Notes: generated from the sequence alone by a model not told the origin. Counted from the stretch's first letter, positions 1-7,590 are shown. The stretch is 14,588 nt of DNA from Nostoc sp. GT001 (GCF_030382115.1 NZ_JAUDRJ010000003.1:5998215-6012802), one strand, 5' to 3'. Numbers and translations: made by a program.

Positions 1-33
1 ATGTTGAGTTTTGCGTTTATTTTACTAATAGGG

Positions 34-260
34 AGTCAGAAATCAGAAGTTAGGAGTTAGGAGTTAAAAGTTAGGAGCCAGAAGTCAGAATAATTCTATA
101 TGACTGGTTGATAACTTGTCCTTGAAAGCCGGATTTGCGTCCCACTGCTCTAATGCCCCTGACGGGTGAAACAAACAATAAGCTTATCTCATTAAACTCC
201 CTCCCTTTATCGTTGGAGCCATCTTAACTCCTAAGTCCTAACTCCTAACTCCTAACTCCT
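34..260. repeat. Inverted pair of STRR heptamer blocks around a 120-bp spacer
   Basis: The left block (about 34-90) carries GTTAGGAGTTAGGAGTTA followed by AGTTAGGAGCC. The right block (215-260) is its approximate reverse complement, beginning GGAGCC and ending in repeated CTAACTC units. The arms could pair and enclose the spacer at about 91-214, in which I see no gene, tRNA or CRISPR unit. The 7-base period matches the short tandemly repeated repetitive (STRR) sequences known in heterocystous cyanobacteria. The whole stretch 1-294 is otherwise non-coding as far as I can tell. Confidence 0.75.
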
Positions 261-294
261 TCTTACTCATGCTTCCCATAACCAAAAATTAGCA

Positions 295-549
295 ATGCCT
301 CCTACCAACCAACAGTCTTCACCTAAACCCGCATCCAATCTGGATTTGTTTCCCATTCCTCAATCGTTCCTTTTACAAATAGGTACAGCGTCTATATTAC
401 TGCTGCTGATTACTGGAAAAACTACAGTAAGAGCACTAGAAGCCATAGGAGAAGCTAGTGAAGAATTATTTCGAGGCGATCGCCTACCCAATCTAGACTT
501 CCCAGATGAACACGAAATCAATCAAGATGAGAAGATATACACCAAATAA
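295..549 (+). CDS. Small single-helix membrane protein, unrecognised
   Basis: This is an 84-residue protein with ATG at 295 and TAA at 547. I do not recognise a named family. Residues 1-22 are polar and proline/serine-rich, residues about 24-41 (FLLQIGTASILLLLITG) form one likely membrane helix, and the rest is acidic and soluble, ending with aspartate, glutamate and lysine. There is no lipoprotein cysteine or clear signal-peptidase site, so a bitopic membrane protein is likelier than a secreted one. No strong Shine-Dalgarno is visible before the ATG. A HIP1 site lies within the coding region at 476. It is followed 84 bp later by ppc on the same strand, but nothing shows a functional link. 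The reading is supported by the natural-looking composition and absence of a competing frame; a homologue search would settle it. Confidence 0.6.
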   Translation: MPPTNQQSSPKPASNLDLFPIPQSFLLQIGTASILLLLITGKTTVRALEAIGEASEELFRGDRLPNLDFPDEHEINQDEKIYTK

Positions 550-633
550 TTATTTGCTCAGGAACAACCCGGTGAGCATTAAGTGCAAAACCTAGAACCG
601 TAAACAGTAATTAGCTTTACAAGAATAGAGAAT

Positions 634-3600
634 ATGGGTTCCCTTTTATACTCTTCGTCTCAAACTGCTGATATATACCCGGTGTCGGAATTATTTTTGC
701 GCCATCGTCTCCAGGTAGTGGAAGAATTGTGGGAGTCAGTTCTCCGGCAAGAATGTGGTCAAAATATGGTGGACTTGTTGCGTCAGTTACGCGATCTATG
801 TTCGCCAGAAGGACAAGCAACAAATGACCAAGCATCCTCAGCCGTCAAATTAATTGAACAACTAAATATCAACGAAGCAATTCGTGCGGCTCGTGCTTTT
901 GCTCTATATTTTCAGTTGATTAACATCATAGAGCAGGAATACGAACAACGGCAGCAATTGAGCCGCTATGAAGCAGATACAGAGGAAATAGAGCCGGAAA
1001 CACTGTCCAATGTTAACTATTCCTCTAATCAAAGAGAAGATGACGCGCCTGTTAGCAAGGGAATAGCAGCAGACTTCCTCAAAAAGAATTATCTCGAAAA
1101 GGCGCAAGTCAAACCAAAAGGTACTTTTGCTGCCTTGTTTCCCTATTTATTCAAACTGAATGTCCCACCCCAGCAAATTCAACGTCTAATTGCACATCTG
1201 GATGTGCGGTTAGTTTTTACAGCGCATCCAACAGAAATTGTTCGTCATACCATCCGCGATAAGCAGCGACAGGTGGTACAACTTTTGCAAAAACTGGATA
1301 CCTTGGAAAACCACTCTGGTAGCACACCAGGAGCATATCCTTGGGAAGCAATAGATGTGCGCGAACAATTGCTCGAAGAGATTCGCCTATGGTGGCGTAC
1401 AGACGAACTTCACCAGTTCAAACCCACAGTGCTAGATGAAGTAGATTATGCCCTGCACTACTTCCAAGAAGTTTTATTTGATGGCATTCCGCAACTGTAT
1501 AAACGTTTCAAACATACTCTATCCAATACCTTTCCTTGGCTAGAACCACCGAGTAAAAACTTTTGCTCTTTTGGCTCCTGGGTAGGCTCAGACAGAGATG
1601 GAAACCCATCAGTTACACCTGAAATTACCTGGAAAACGGCTTGCTATCAGCGCAAAATGGTGCTGGGTAGATATATTCAGTCAGTGAAAAATCTGATTGA
1701 ATTGTTGAGTGTGTCGATGCATTGGAGTGATGTTTTACCAGACTTACTGGAATCTCTAGAATTAGATCAATCCCAGTTGAGCGAAGTCTACGACGCGCTG
1801 GCGCTACGTTATCGACAAGAACCCTATCGGCTCAAACTGGCTTATGTGCTGAAACGATTGGAAAATACTCGCGATCGCAATCTCGCTTTGTACAATCGGG
1901 AAACGCCAACAAATCAAGATAGCCCTCTGTATCGTTCGGGAGCCGATTTTTTAGCAGAGCTGCGAATGATTCAGCGGAACTTGACAGAAACAGGTTTAAG
2001 TTGTCGAGAATTAGAAAATCTCATCTGTCAGGTAGAAATTTTTGGCTTTAACTTGACACAGTTAGATATCCGCCAAGAATCATCTCGCCACGCCGATGCG
2101 CTCAATGAAATACTGGAATACCTGCAAATATTACCTCAACCTTACAACGAACTATCCGAGGAGCAAAGAGTTGCTTGGCTCACAGGAGAACTGCAAACCC
2201 GCAGGCCATTAATTCCGGCAGAATTGCCATTTTCGGAAAAAACCAACGATGTAATTGAAACCTTTCGCGTCGTGCGATCGCTGCAACAAGAATTTGGTCT
2301 CAACATCTGCCAAACTTACATTATCAGCATGTGTCGCGACGTGAGCGACGTGCTGGAAGTACTACTGTTAGCCAAAGAAGCCAGACTTTTTGACCCCGCC
2401 ATTGCCGTCGGAACTATTCAAGTAGTCCCCCTATTTGAGACAGTAGAAGATTTACAACGCTCCAGAAGCGTGATGCGGAACCTGTTTGAACTGCCGTTAT
2501 ATCGCGCTTTGTTAGCCGATGGCTACGAACAGACAAAAGCAGAGAGTGTTGTGGATGAAAACTCATCCTCCCCTACTTCCCCTGCTCCCCTGCTCCCCTG
2601 CTCCCCTGCTTCCTCCCCGCTTCCCACAAACTTGCAAGAAGTCATGCTGGGGTATTCTGACAGCAACAAAGACTCTGGTTTTTTAAGCAGCAACTGGGAA
2701 ATTCATAAAGCCCAAAAATCACTGCAACAAATAGCAGAAAACTATGATGTAAGTTTGCGGATTTTCCACGGACGCGGCGGTTCTGTGGGACGAGGTGGCG
2801 GTCCCGCTTACGAAGCTATTTTGGCTCAACCAGGTCATAGTATCAATGGGCGAATCAAGATTACCGAACAAGGAGAAGTTTTAGCTTCCAAATATTCCTT
2901 GTTGGACTTGGCTTTGTACCACATGGAAACCATCACCACTGCCGTGATTCAAGCTAGTCTGCTGCGAACAGGGTTTGATGATATTGAACCCTGGAATGAG
3001 ATTATGGAAGAATTAGCAGCGCGATCGCGCCAACATTATCGTGCTTTAATTTACGAACAGCCTGATTTTGTTGATTTCTTTCACGAAGTAACTCCCATTG
3101 AAGAAATTAGCCAACTGCAAATTAGTTCCCGTCCCGCACGCCGTCCATCTGGTAAGAAAGATTTAAGCAGTCTGCGAGCTATTCCTTGGGTATTTAGCTG
3201 GACGCAAACTCGCTTTTTACTTCCTTCGTGGTATGGCGTTGGCACAGCATTACAAGAATTCCTGAACGCAGAACCAGAAGAACACTTGAAATTGCTACGC
3301 TACTTTTATGTTAAGTGGCCCTTTTTCAAGATGGTGATTTCTAAAGCCGAGATGACTTTGGCAAAAGTAGATATGCAAATGGCACACCACTATGTCCAAG
3401 AACTGTCAAAACCAGAAGATCAAGTTCGCTTTGACAAGGTGTTTGACCAAATTGCTAGCGAGTTCTATCTGACAAGAGATTTGGTGTTAAAAATCACCGA
3501 TCACAATCGACTATTAGATGGCGATCCGGTATTGCAACGATCTGTGCAGTTACGTAATGGCACAATTGTCCCCTTGGGATTTATCCAAGTTTCACTACTC

Positions 3601-3735
3601 AAGCGTCTACGGCAGTCCCAAAATTCTACTGCTACTTCTGGAGTAATTCATTCTCGTTATAGCAAAGGCGAGTTACTGCGAGGAGCATTGTTAACTATTA
3701 ATGGTATTGCAGCCGGGATGAGAAATACAGGTTGA
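634..3735 (+). CDS. ppc: Phosphoenolpyruvate carboxylase
   Basis: Cytosolic enzyme joining bicarbonate to phosphoenolpyruvate to make oxaloacetate and phosphate, which refills the C4 acids used for amino-acid synthesis. The 1033-residue product carries the family signatures in order: TAHPTE with the catalytic His198; [12 protein letters not shown] at 314-325; [11 protein letters not shown] at 672-682 with the active-site Lys679; the glycine-rich loop [14 protein letters not shown] at 711-724; and the typical C-terminus [12 protein letters not shown]. The length fits cyanobacterial enzymes (about 1000-1050) rather than E. coli (883). The N-terminal phosphorylation motif of plant enzymes is not seen. 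The start ATG at 634 gives the N-terminus MGSLLYS, as expected for Nostoc-type enzymes. Odd point: residues 644-665 are a serine/proline/leucine stretch encoded by a tandem repeat immediately before LGYSDS (see separate entry). I infer it sits in a surface loop and that the enzyme is still active, since all motifs on both sides are intact. Confidence 0.97.
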   Translation: MGSLLYSSSQTADIYPVSELFLRHRLQVVEELWESVLRQECGQNMVDLLRQLRDLCSPEGQATNDQASSAVKLIEQLNINEAIRAARAFALYFQLINIIEQEYEQRQQLSRYEADTEEIEPETLSNVNYSSNQREDDAPVSKGIAADFLKKNYLEKAQVKPKGTFAALFPYLFKLNVPPQQIQRLIAHLDVRLVFTAHPTEIVRHTIRDKQRQVVQLLQKLDTLENHSGSTPGAYPWEAIDVREQLLEEIRLWWRTDELHQFKPTVLDEVDYALHYFQEVLFDGIPQLYKRFKHTLSNTFPWLEPPSKNFCSFGSWVGSDRDGNPSVTPEITWKTACYQRKMVLGRYIQSVKNLIELLSVSMHWSDVLPDLLESLELDQSQLSEVYDALALRYRQEPYRLKLAYVLKRLENTRDRNLALYNRETPTNQDSPLYRSGADFLAELRMIQRNLTETGLSCRELENLICQVEIFGFNLTQLDIRQESSRHADALNEILEYLQILPQPYNELSEEQRVAWLTGELQTRRPLIPAELPFSEKTNDVIETFRVVRSLQQEFGLNICQTYIISMCRDVSDVLEVLLLAKEARLFDPAIAVGTIQVVPLFETVEDLQRSRSVMRNLFELPLYRALLADGYEQTKAESVVDENSSSPTSPAPLLPCSPASSPLPTNLQEVMLGYSDSNKDSGFLSSNWEIHKAQKSLQQIAENYDVSLRIFHGRGGSVGRGGGPAYEAILAQPGHSINGRIKITEQGEVLASKYSLLDLALYHMETITTAVIQASLLRTGFDDIEPWNEIMEELAARSRQHYRALIYEQPDFVDFFHEVTPIEEISQLQISSRPARRPSGKKDLSSLRAIPWVFSWTQTRFLLPSWYGVGTALQEFLNAEPEEHLKLLRYFYVKWPFFKMVISKAEMTLAKVDMQMAHHYVQELSKPEDQVRFDKVFDQIASEFYLTRDLVLKITDHNRLLDGDPVLQRSVQLRNGTIVPLGFIQVSLLKRLRQSQNSTATSGVIHSRYSKGELLRGALLTINGIAAGMRNTG
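2579..2610 (+). repeat. Tandem octamer array inside ppc
   Basis: Four perfect consecutive copies of CCCCTGCT lie at 2579-2586, 2587-2594, 2595-2602 and 2603-2610, flanked by degenerate CT-rich sequence from about 2565 to 2628. Similar pyrimidine repeats are normally intergenic in these genomes. Here the array is translated in frame as part of PEP carboxylase residues 644-665 (ending SSPLPT). Copy-number change by one 8-bp unit would shift the frame, so only changes by multiples of three units, or compensated ones, keep the gene open. Confidence 0.9.
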
Positions 3736-3738
3736 TTG

Positions 3739-3813
3739 GGAATGGGGCATTGGGAATTGGGCATTGGGCATAGGGCATAATGACCAATGACCAATGACAA
3801 ATGACAAATGACA
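3739..3813 (+). repeat. Two adjacent tandem repeats between ppc and the next gene
   Basis: From about 3739 to 3779 there are imperfect GGGCATT/GGGCATA units. From 3780 to 3813 there are five heptamers running TGACCAA twice and then TGACAAA three times, the last copy ending in the following coding sequence. These fill almost the entire 72-bp gap after the ppc stop, so that no ordinary terminator or promoter is visible. STRR-type repeats. Confidence 0.88.
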
Positions 3814-4062
3814 AAAAACAGAATTTTAATTTGCACTTTCTTGGCACTGTCATCAGGTTTTTTGAGCGCTTACACCAGTGGGCAAATCACCATGATGCTG
3901 CATAGCCAAAAGTGCCAGAACCAACCTTGGGGTTTAAAGGAGATGTGCAATGCTTGGATGACACCAGGTGCAATGTGGCAAGGTAGTACAACAGGACTAT
4001 GGACAGGAACTATATTAGGGGCGTTTGTTGGTGGTGTGGTGACGCGACAAGCTCGTGATTAG
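3808..4062 (+). CDS. Small membrane protein, unrecognised, start inside a repeat
   Basis: This is an 84-residue product of unknown family. Residues 5-25 (ILICTFLALSSGFLSAYTSG) form a likely N-terminal membrane helix or uncleaved signal, and residues about 60-79 (TTGLWTGTILGAFVGGVVT) a second, glycine-rich helix; the middle part has two cysteines (res. 36 and 47) and several Trp and Met residues. The topology suggests a hairpin membrane protein with both ends on the same side. The start is well fixed: an in-frame TGA at 3802-3804 is separated from the ATG at 3808 by one codon, and the next methionine would delete the first helix. The ATG is itself part of the TGACAAA heptamer array and has no Shine-Dalgarno. 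It follows ppc by 72 bp on the same strand; function is unknown. Confidence 0.65.
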   Translation: MTKNRILICTFLALSSGFLSAYTSGQITMMLHSQKCQNQPWGLKEMCNAWMTPGAMWQGSTTGLWTGTILGAFVGGVVTRQARD

Positions 4063-4073
4063 TCTAACTTTAG

Positions 4074-4181
4074 GAGTGCTGAGTACTGAGTTACCCTATA
4101 GTTAAAACGTTGAATACGATGATTACTTTTTTACTCAGCACGGGCTAAACCTTAGCTATCCGCTAACGTTACTCAGCACTC
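4074..4181. repeat. Inverted repeat with 12-bp perfect arms
   Basis: GAGTGCTGAGTA at 4074-4085 is the exact reverse complement of TACTCAGCACTC at 4170-4181. The pairing continues loosely inwards through GTTAAAACGTT (to about 4111) against AACGTT (4165-4170). Another TTACTCAGCA at 4131-4140 gives a third, internal copy of the arm. The core around 4141-4168 (GGGCTA...CCGCTAACG) resembles the 3' part of the dispersed repeats at 4885 and 9084. Possibly a small non-autonomous element; no open frame inside. Confidence 0.7.
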
Positions 4182-4269
4182 AGAAGTGTTTCGGTGAGTT
4201 TGAAGGTTGGCAGCTTTGGTGTCAGCAAGGCTGGTAAAATCTACCCATAGCGAAGAAGAGAAAATCAAC

Positions 4270-4575
4270 ATGCCTACCGAAACTAACCCAGGGAATCAGA
4301 CTACTACAGGAGCTGATGCGATTGACGAAGCGATCGCACAGGGAATTGATTTTGATGGTTCTCCTATTCCACCTGCCAAGCTAGAACTTTATGGTAAAGT
4401 TATGGCGCTAGAAGCCAATAGACAGCGCAGTGGTGTATCTAATACCATGCGATCGCGTATTGTGCGGATTGGTGCAAAACACATTCCCCAAGCAGAACTC
4501 GACCAATTACTCGTAGATGCTGGTTTTGCACCTCTAAAAGAAAAAGAAATTGCCTTTTTTTATAGTGGTAAATAA
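4270..4575 (+). CDS. Conserved-looking 101-residue protein, function unknown
   Basis: The ATG at 4270 gives a 101-residue soluble protein; the frame is open upstream to a TTG at 4207, but the ATG has a purine-rich GAAGAAGAGAAAA stretch before it and gives a more natural N-terminus (MPTETNP). The first 20 residues are polar and probably disordered, followed by a compact charged domain: DFDGSPIPPAKLELYGKVMA around residues 28-47, then SNTMRSRIVRIGAKHIPQAE and a C-terminus ending FAPLKEKEIAFFYSGK. There are no membrane segments and no cysteines. The composition looks like a small conserved cyanobacterial protein and I vaguely recall similar unnamed proteins, but I cannot name a family or role. 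Two HIP1 sites (4330, 4449) lie in the coding region. Confidence 0.75.
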   Translation: MPTETNPGNQTTTGADAIDEAIAQGIDFDGSPIPPAKLELYGKVMALEANRQRSGVSNTMRSRIVRIGAKHIPQAELDQLLVDAGFAPLKEKEIAFFYSGK

Positions 4576-4580
4576 ATAAA

Positions 4581-4604
4581 GTTAGGAGTTAGGAGTTAGG
4601 AGTT
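4581..4604 (+). repeat. STRR heptamer block
   Basis: Three consecutive GTTAGGA units followed by GTT, beginning 5 bp after the stop codon of the 101-residue gene. It lies beside the minus-strand open frame at 4622-4774 and has no nearby inverted partner, unlike most other GTTAGGA blocks in this window. Confidence 0.85.
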
Positions 4605-4621
4605 CGTTGAAATAAGATACT

Positions 4622-4774
4622 TTAGCGATGTCTGGCGACAAACTCTGACACTCCTTCGCACTGATATCTTTCTGGTTTTATTCGCTCCCAAGCAAAATTC
4701 ATTTTTACCCAAGCATCCCGCCAATAACTTTTAAAACTATTTTCTCTGGCTCGGAGTGCGCGATTATGACCAAT
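4622..4774 (-). pseudogene. Probable gene remnant (C-terminal fragment), family unknown
   Basis: On the minus strand, 50 codons are open between an in-frame TAG (4775-4777) and the terminal TAA (4622-4624). The translation looks like real protein: it contains SYWRDAWVKMNFAWERIKPE, three tryptophans in a 12-residue amphipathic stretch, many Arg/Lys/Glu, and ends EFVARHR. No good start codon is present except an internal ATG (about 4700), and the upstream side runs into a stop. I therefore read it as the decayed 3' end of a gene, with an STRR block just past its stop and a dispersed repeat about 110 bp upstream. The family is not recognised. It may be a chance open frame; a translated homology search decides. 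Confidence 0.35.
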
Positions 4775-4884
4775 CTAGACTAGCGTCACTGGTATATAAT
4801 CATCCAATTGTAATAACTTTATTAATGAATTTAAGATTATAAAAACTGTGGAGCGATCGCTAGCTATATATTTATTGGACAAGC

Positions 4885-4959
4885 GATGTCTACGACGGTC
4901 ACTGAGCGCAGCCGTTCGCGCAGCGTCTCGTAGAGAAGTGCGGGCTGCGCCTACGCAGC
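4885..4959 (+). repeat. Dispersed palindromic repeat, copy A
   Basis: This 75-bp GC-rich block in an AT-rich gap is shared with 9084-9158. The longest identical run is 20 bp, CGTTCGCGCAGCGTCTCGTA (4913-4932 here). It contains internal inverted pairs: TCTACGA (4889-4895) against TCGTAGA (4928-4934), and GCTGCG (4944-4949) against CGCAGC (4954-4959) around a 4-base loop. It has no coding potential that I can support. The rest of the gap 4605-5224 holds a possible gene remnant, a HIP1 site at 4853 and a short hairpin, but no recognisable gene. Confidence 0.85.
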
Positions 4960-4978
4960 TTGCTTAAAAGTCGCACTT

Positions 4979-4999
4979 AACACCCAAAAGTGGGGTGTT
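4979..4999. other. Small hairpin in the gap before the DUF2993-type gene
   Basis: AACACCC (4979-4985) pairs with GGGTGTT (4993-4999) across a 7-base loop. There is no run of T after it, so a terminator role is doubtful; it could be part of the neighbouring repeat element or a transcript structure upstream of the following gene. Confidence 0.4.
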
Positions 5000-5224
5000 T
5001 ACTCTCAACCCATTACTACATAAAACTTTAGCGTATGATTACTAGTGTCATGAATGCTGCGACTTTCTTCCTACTAAGTTTAATTAGTAATATTTAATAC
5101 GTCATCTCGTCAACCATCAGCTATCCTACGCCTATCCATCAGTACAATTAATCACGGGATCGCTTGCTGTATTCTTCACGATTTGTTACAAAAGTACAAA
5201 GAACTTCTAGAGACCCAAAACCAC

Positions 5225-6019
5225 ATGTTCGGCGGACTTACTGGTTTACAAGATCCTAAAAGCACAGATTGGGGAGAGCGAATGCTCAACACAGTCGCCA
5301 GCCAAACGATTCGCCACCTGTTTACTCAAAGCGAGTCAGTAGAAGTCTTTGTGCGCTGCTACCCCTCCAGCAAGCTCTTGCAAGGCAGCATTGATAGCTT
5401 CAAAATGAGCGGTCGTGGCTTGGTGATTCGGAGAGATTTCGCGGTTGAGGAGATGTCGTTTGAAACTGATGCGGTGGCCATTGACTTCGGCTCGGTTTTA
5501 AGTGGAAAACTTAGCCTTAAACAGCCCACTCAAGCGATCGCTCAAGTCATATTATCAGAAGCAGGCATAAACCAAGCCTTTAATGCGGAACTGGTGAAAA
5601 AGCGCCTGCTTAACCTCACCGTACCATCACTGACAGAATTATCTGGCGGTGAACCAGTCTCCTTTACAGATGTTCAGGTACAGCTATTGCCAGAAAATCG
5701 CTTACAGCTTGTAGCAAAAGCAGATTTAAACAATGGCGAACTCGTACCCTTGAGCATGATTTTAACTGTAGGTATTGAAAGACGGCGGCGAGTTTCTTTC
5801 AAAGATCCGAAAATTCAACTTGACCAAGTGCCAGAAGCACAACGGGAAATCTCACAAACCTTGAGCGTAGCGCTGGTAGAAATTTTAGATAATATGGTCG
5901 ATTTGGATCGTTTTGACCTTGATGGAGTGAAAATGCGCCTCAACCGATTAGAAACTGAAGGTAAAAAAATTATTTTCAGTGGATATGCTGAAATTGAACG
6001 TATTCCAAATAGTCCTTAA
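5225..6019 (+). CDS. DUF2993 (LmeA-like) domain protein
   Basis: The chosen ATG at 5225 gives 264 residues beginning MFGGLTGLQDPKSTDWGERM. The frame is open further to a TTG at 5183, which would add 14 residues, but MFGGLTG is the N-terminus I expect for cyanobacterial relatives. The pattern of the chain (SQTIRHLF..., SVEVFVRCYPSSKLLQGSIDSFKM, then alternating beta-strand stretches such as FTDVQVQLLPENRLQLVAKA) fits the DUF2993 family, whose actinobacterial member LmeA binds phospholipids in the envelope. No signal peptide or membrane helix is visible here, so a similar role is only an inference. It stands alone on the plus strand after a 650-bp gap and ends at a strong hairpin facing ugd. 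Confidence 0.75.
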   Translation: MFGGLTGLQDPKSTDWGERMLNTVASQTIRHLFTQSESVEVFVRCYPSSKLLQGSIDSFKMSGRGLVIRRDFAVEEMSFETDAVAIDFGSVLSGKLSLKQPTQAIAQVILSEAGINQAFNAELVKKRLLNLTVPSLTELSGGEPVSFTDVQVQLLPENRLQLVAKADLNNGELVPLSMILTVGIERRRRVSFKDPKIQLDQVPEAQREISQTLSVALVEILDNMVDLDRFDLDGVKMRLNRLETEGKKIIFSGYAEIERIPNSP

Positions 6020-6069
6020 TCCAAAATTATAGGCAACAAATTAAAGTAGAGTGATTTAAACAAATTAAA

Positions 6070-6095
6070 TACCGCCTAAAATCATTTAGGCGGTA
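6070..6095. terminator. Bidirectional hairpin terminator between convergent genes
   Basis: TACCGCCTAAA (6070-6080) pairs perfectly with TTTAGGCGGTA (6085-6095) around the loop ATCA. It lies 51 bp after the DUF2993-type stop codon and is flanked on both sides by A/T-rich tracts, so it can serve that gene on the plus strand and ugd on the minus strand. An 11-bp perfect stem with a 4-base loop is typical of an intrinsic terminator, though the T-runs are interrupted. Confidence 0.8.
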
Positions 6096-6123
6096 ATTTA
6101 AATCTTTAGGTTTTGATTTTGAA

Positions 6124-6184
6124 AGGAGTTAGGAGTTGTTAATTATAGATTGTAATTAATTTTTATTTATCACTCCTAATTCCT
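6124..6184. repeat. STRR inverted repeat just after ugd
   Basis: AGGAGTTAGGAGT (6124-6136) pairs with ACTCCTAATTCCT (6172-6184) with one G:T position, enclosing a 35-bp AT-rich loop. It lies within 10 bp of the ugd stop codon and between it and the hairpin at 6070-6095, so transcripts ending ugd would carry both structures. Confidence 0.75.
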
Positions 6185-6190
6185 AACTTT

Positions 6191-7582
6191 TTATCTTCCC
6201 ACGCCTACATATTGAAATCCAGCGCGTATCATTGCTTCGGGGTCGAGGAAGTTACGACCATCGATGATAACGGGGTGGGCCATCAGTTTTGCCATCTTCA
6301 CATAATCCAGAGTGCTGAACTGCTGCCATTCGGTGACGAGTACTAAAGCATCACAGCCATCGGCTAGTCTTTCAGCATCGGTTTCTACTAACACCCCAGA
6401 AAGACCATGACGCATACCTGTTTGGGAGATAATGGGGTCGTAGGCCTTGACTTTGGCTCCAAGTCTGTTTAGCTGCTCAATTAGGATGAGTGCTGGGGCG
6501 TCTCGCAAGTCGTCGGTATCGGGTTTGAAGGTCAGTCCGAGTAGTCCGACTGTTTTGCCTTTGAGAATTTTCAGAACTTGTTGGAGTTTTTCCAAAGCAA
6601 TCAACCGCTGACGTTCGTTGACACTGACAGCGGATTTTAGTAGCTGGGCTTCATAACCATAGTCATCAGCAGTGTGAATCAGAGCTGAGACATCTTTGGG
6701 AAAACAAGAACCACCCCAACCAATACCAGCTTGTAAAAACTTGTTACCAATGCGTGAATCTAGACCGATACCTTTGGCTACTTGGGTGACATCAGCACCG
6801 ACGCGATCGCAAATATTAGCAACTTCGTTAATAAAACTAATCTTAGTGGCTAAAAAGGCATTCGCAGCGTATTTGATCATCTCTGCCGAACTCAGGTCTG
6901 TTGCCAGAATTGGCACTGGGGGTAAAGATTGATCTTCAGCGTACTTGCGTTCTACAATCGGGGCATACAGTTGTTGCATTAAGGCTACTGCTCTTTGGCT
7001 ATTGCCTCCTAGTACGATGCGATCAGGGTTAAAGGTGTCGTGAACTGCCGAGCCTTCGCGCAAAAACTCTGGATTGCTGACTACATCAAACTCGGCTACA
7101 AATTCAGGTAATTTCTCATCACTTGGCACTCCACCCGCGGGTATCAGTGTTTTCTGCCGCTCTGCAACACCATCTAGAACAAGCATCCGCACCCAGTCAC
7201 CTGAGCCAATGGGTACTGTAGATTTATTCACTATGACTTTATAACCACCGTTGAGGTTTTCTCCAATCCCACGGGCTACAGCTTCGACGTAACGAGTATC
7301 ACTTTCACCAGTGGGTAAAGGTGGCGTTCCCACAGCAATAAACAGAATTTCTCCGTGGGAAACTCCAGCAGCAAGATCGCTAGTAAAATGAATCTTCTCT
7401 GTTTGAATGGCAGACTGCATAATTTCTGAGAGTCCTGGCTCAAAAATTGGAGACTGCCCAGACTTCATTAACTTAACTTTTTCTTCGTTGTTGTCTACGC
7501 AAATTACATCATGCCCAATATGAGCCAAGCAAGCACCTGTAACTAAACCAACGTAACCAGTACCAATAACGCAAACACGCAT
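6191..7582 (-). CDS. ugd: UDP-glucose 6-dehydrogenase
   Basis: Cytosolic NAD-dependent enzyme that oxidises UDP-glucose twice to UDP-glucuronate. The 463-residue chain opens with the Rossmann loop GTGYVGLVTG at residues 7-16, then AVGTPPLPTGE, NPEFLREGSAVHDTFNPDRI, and GWGGSCFPKD with the catalytic Cys293; the C-terminal domain has GLTFKPDTDDLRDAP and ends ALVLVTEWQQF...DGRNFLDP. Between STVPIGSGDWVR and VVSNPEFL the chain is longer than in compact bacterial enzymes by roughly 25 residues (around LVLDGVAERQKTLIPAGG), probably a loop and perhaps normal for cyanobacteria. A good Shine-Dalgarno (AGGAG, 7591-7595) is 8 bases before the ATG. It lies 148 bp after uxs on the same strand, so the two probably make one pathway: this enzyme supplies the substrate of the other. 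Confidence 0.96.
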   Translation of the reverse strand: MRVCVIGTGYVGLVTGACLAHIGHDVICVDNNEEKVKLMKSGQSPIFEPGLSEIMQSAIQTEKIHFTSDLAAGVSHGEILFIAVGTPPLPTGESDTRYVEAVARGIGENLNGGYKVIVNKSTVPIGSGDWVRMLVLDGVAERQKTLIPAGGVPSDEKLPEFVAEFDVVSNPEFLREGSAVHDTFNPDRIVLGGNSQRAVALMQQLYAPIVERKYAEDQSLPPVPILATDLSSAEMIKYAANAFLATKISFINEVANICDRVGADVTQVAKGIGLDSRIGNKFLQAGIGWGGSCFPKDVSALIHTADDYGYEAQLLKSAVSVNERQRLIALEKLQQVLKILKGKTVGLLGLTFKPDTDDLRDAPALILIEQLNRLGAKVKAYDPIISQTGMRHGLSGVLVETDAERLADGCDALVLVTEWQQFSTLDYVKMAKLMAHPVIIDGRNFLDPEAMIRAGFQYVGVGR

Positions 7583-7590
7583 TTATTTAA

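Noticed and set aside
1..60. Short open frame from the ATG at position 1
   Set aside because: Only 19 codons, the end of it reads into the STRR heptamers; no support as a gene or as a tail of one.
34..260. CRISPR-like repeat array
   Set aside because: Units are 7 bp without unique spacers; these are STRR heptamers, not CRISPR repeats. The same applies to the blocks near 3780, 4581, 12194 and 12504.
617..835. Minus-strand frame of 72 codons over the ppc start
   Set aside because: Lies opposite the N-terminus of a certain gene and has no features of its own; a shadow frame.
904..1107. Minus-strand frame of 67 codons, hydrophobic and Cys/Phe-rich
   Set aside because: Fully antisense to ppc; the hydrophobic look comes from reversed Glu/Lys/Asn codons.
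4207..4269. TTG start adding 21 residues to the 101-residue protein
   Set aside because: The ATG at 4270 has a better leader and a more natural N-terminus; the extension overlaps a repeat-rich region.
5183..5224. TTG start adding 14 residues to the DUF2993-type protein
   Set aside because: The ATG at 5225 gives the expected MFGGLTG beginning. Not excluded, since neither has a Shine-Dalgarno.
4605..5224. tRNA or other structured RNA gene in the long gap
   Set aside because: I found no cloverleaf or known RNA motif; the only structures are the dispersed repeat and a 7-bp hairpin.
3808..6019. Possible hidden multi-gene system made of the three unknown small genes
   Set aside because: The genes are separated by repeats and large gaps, lack shared signals, and show no toxin-antitoxin, defence or peptide-export features.
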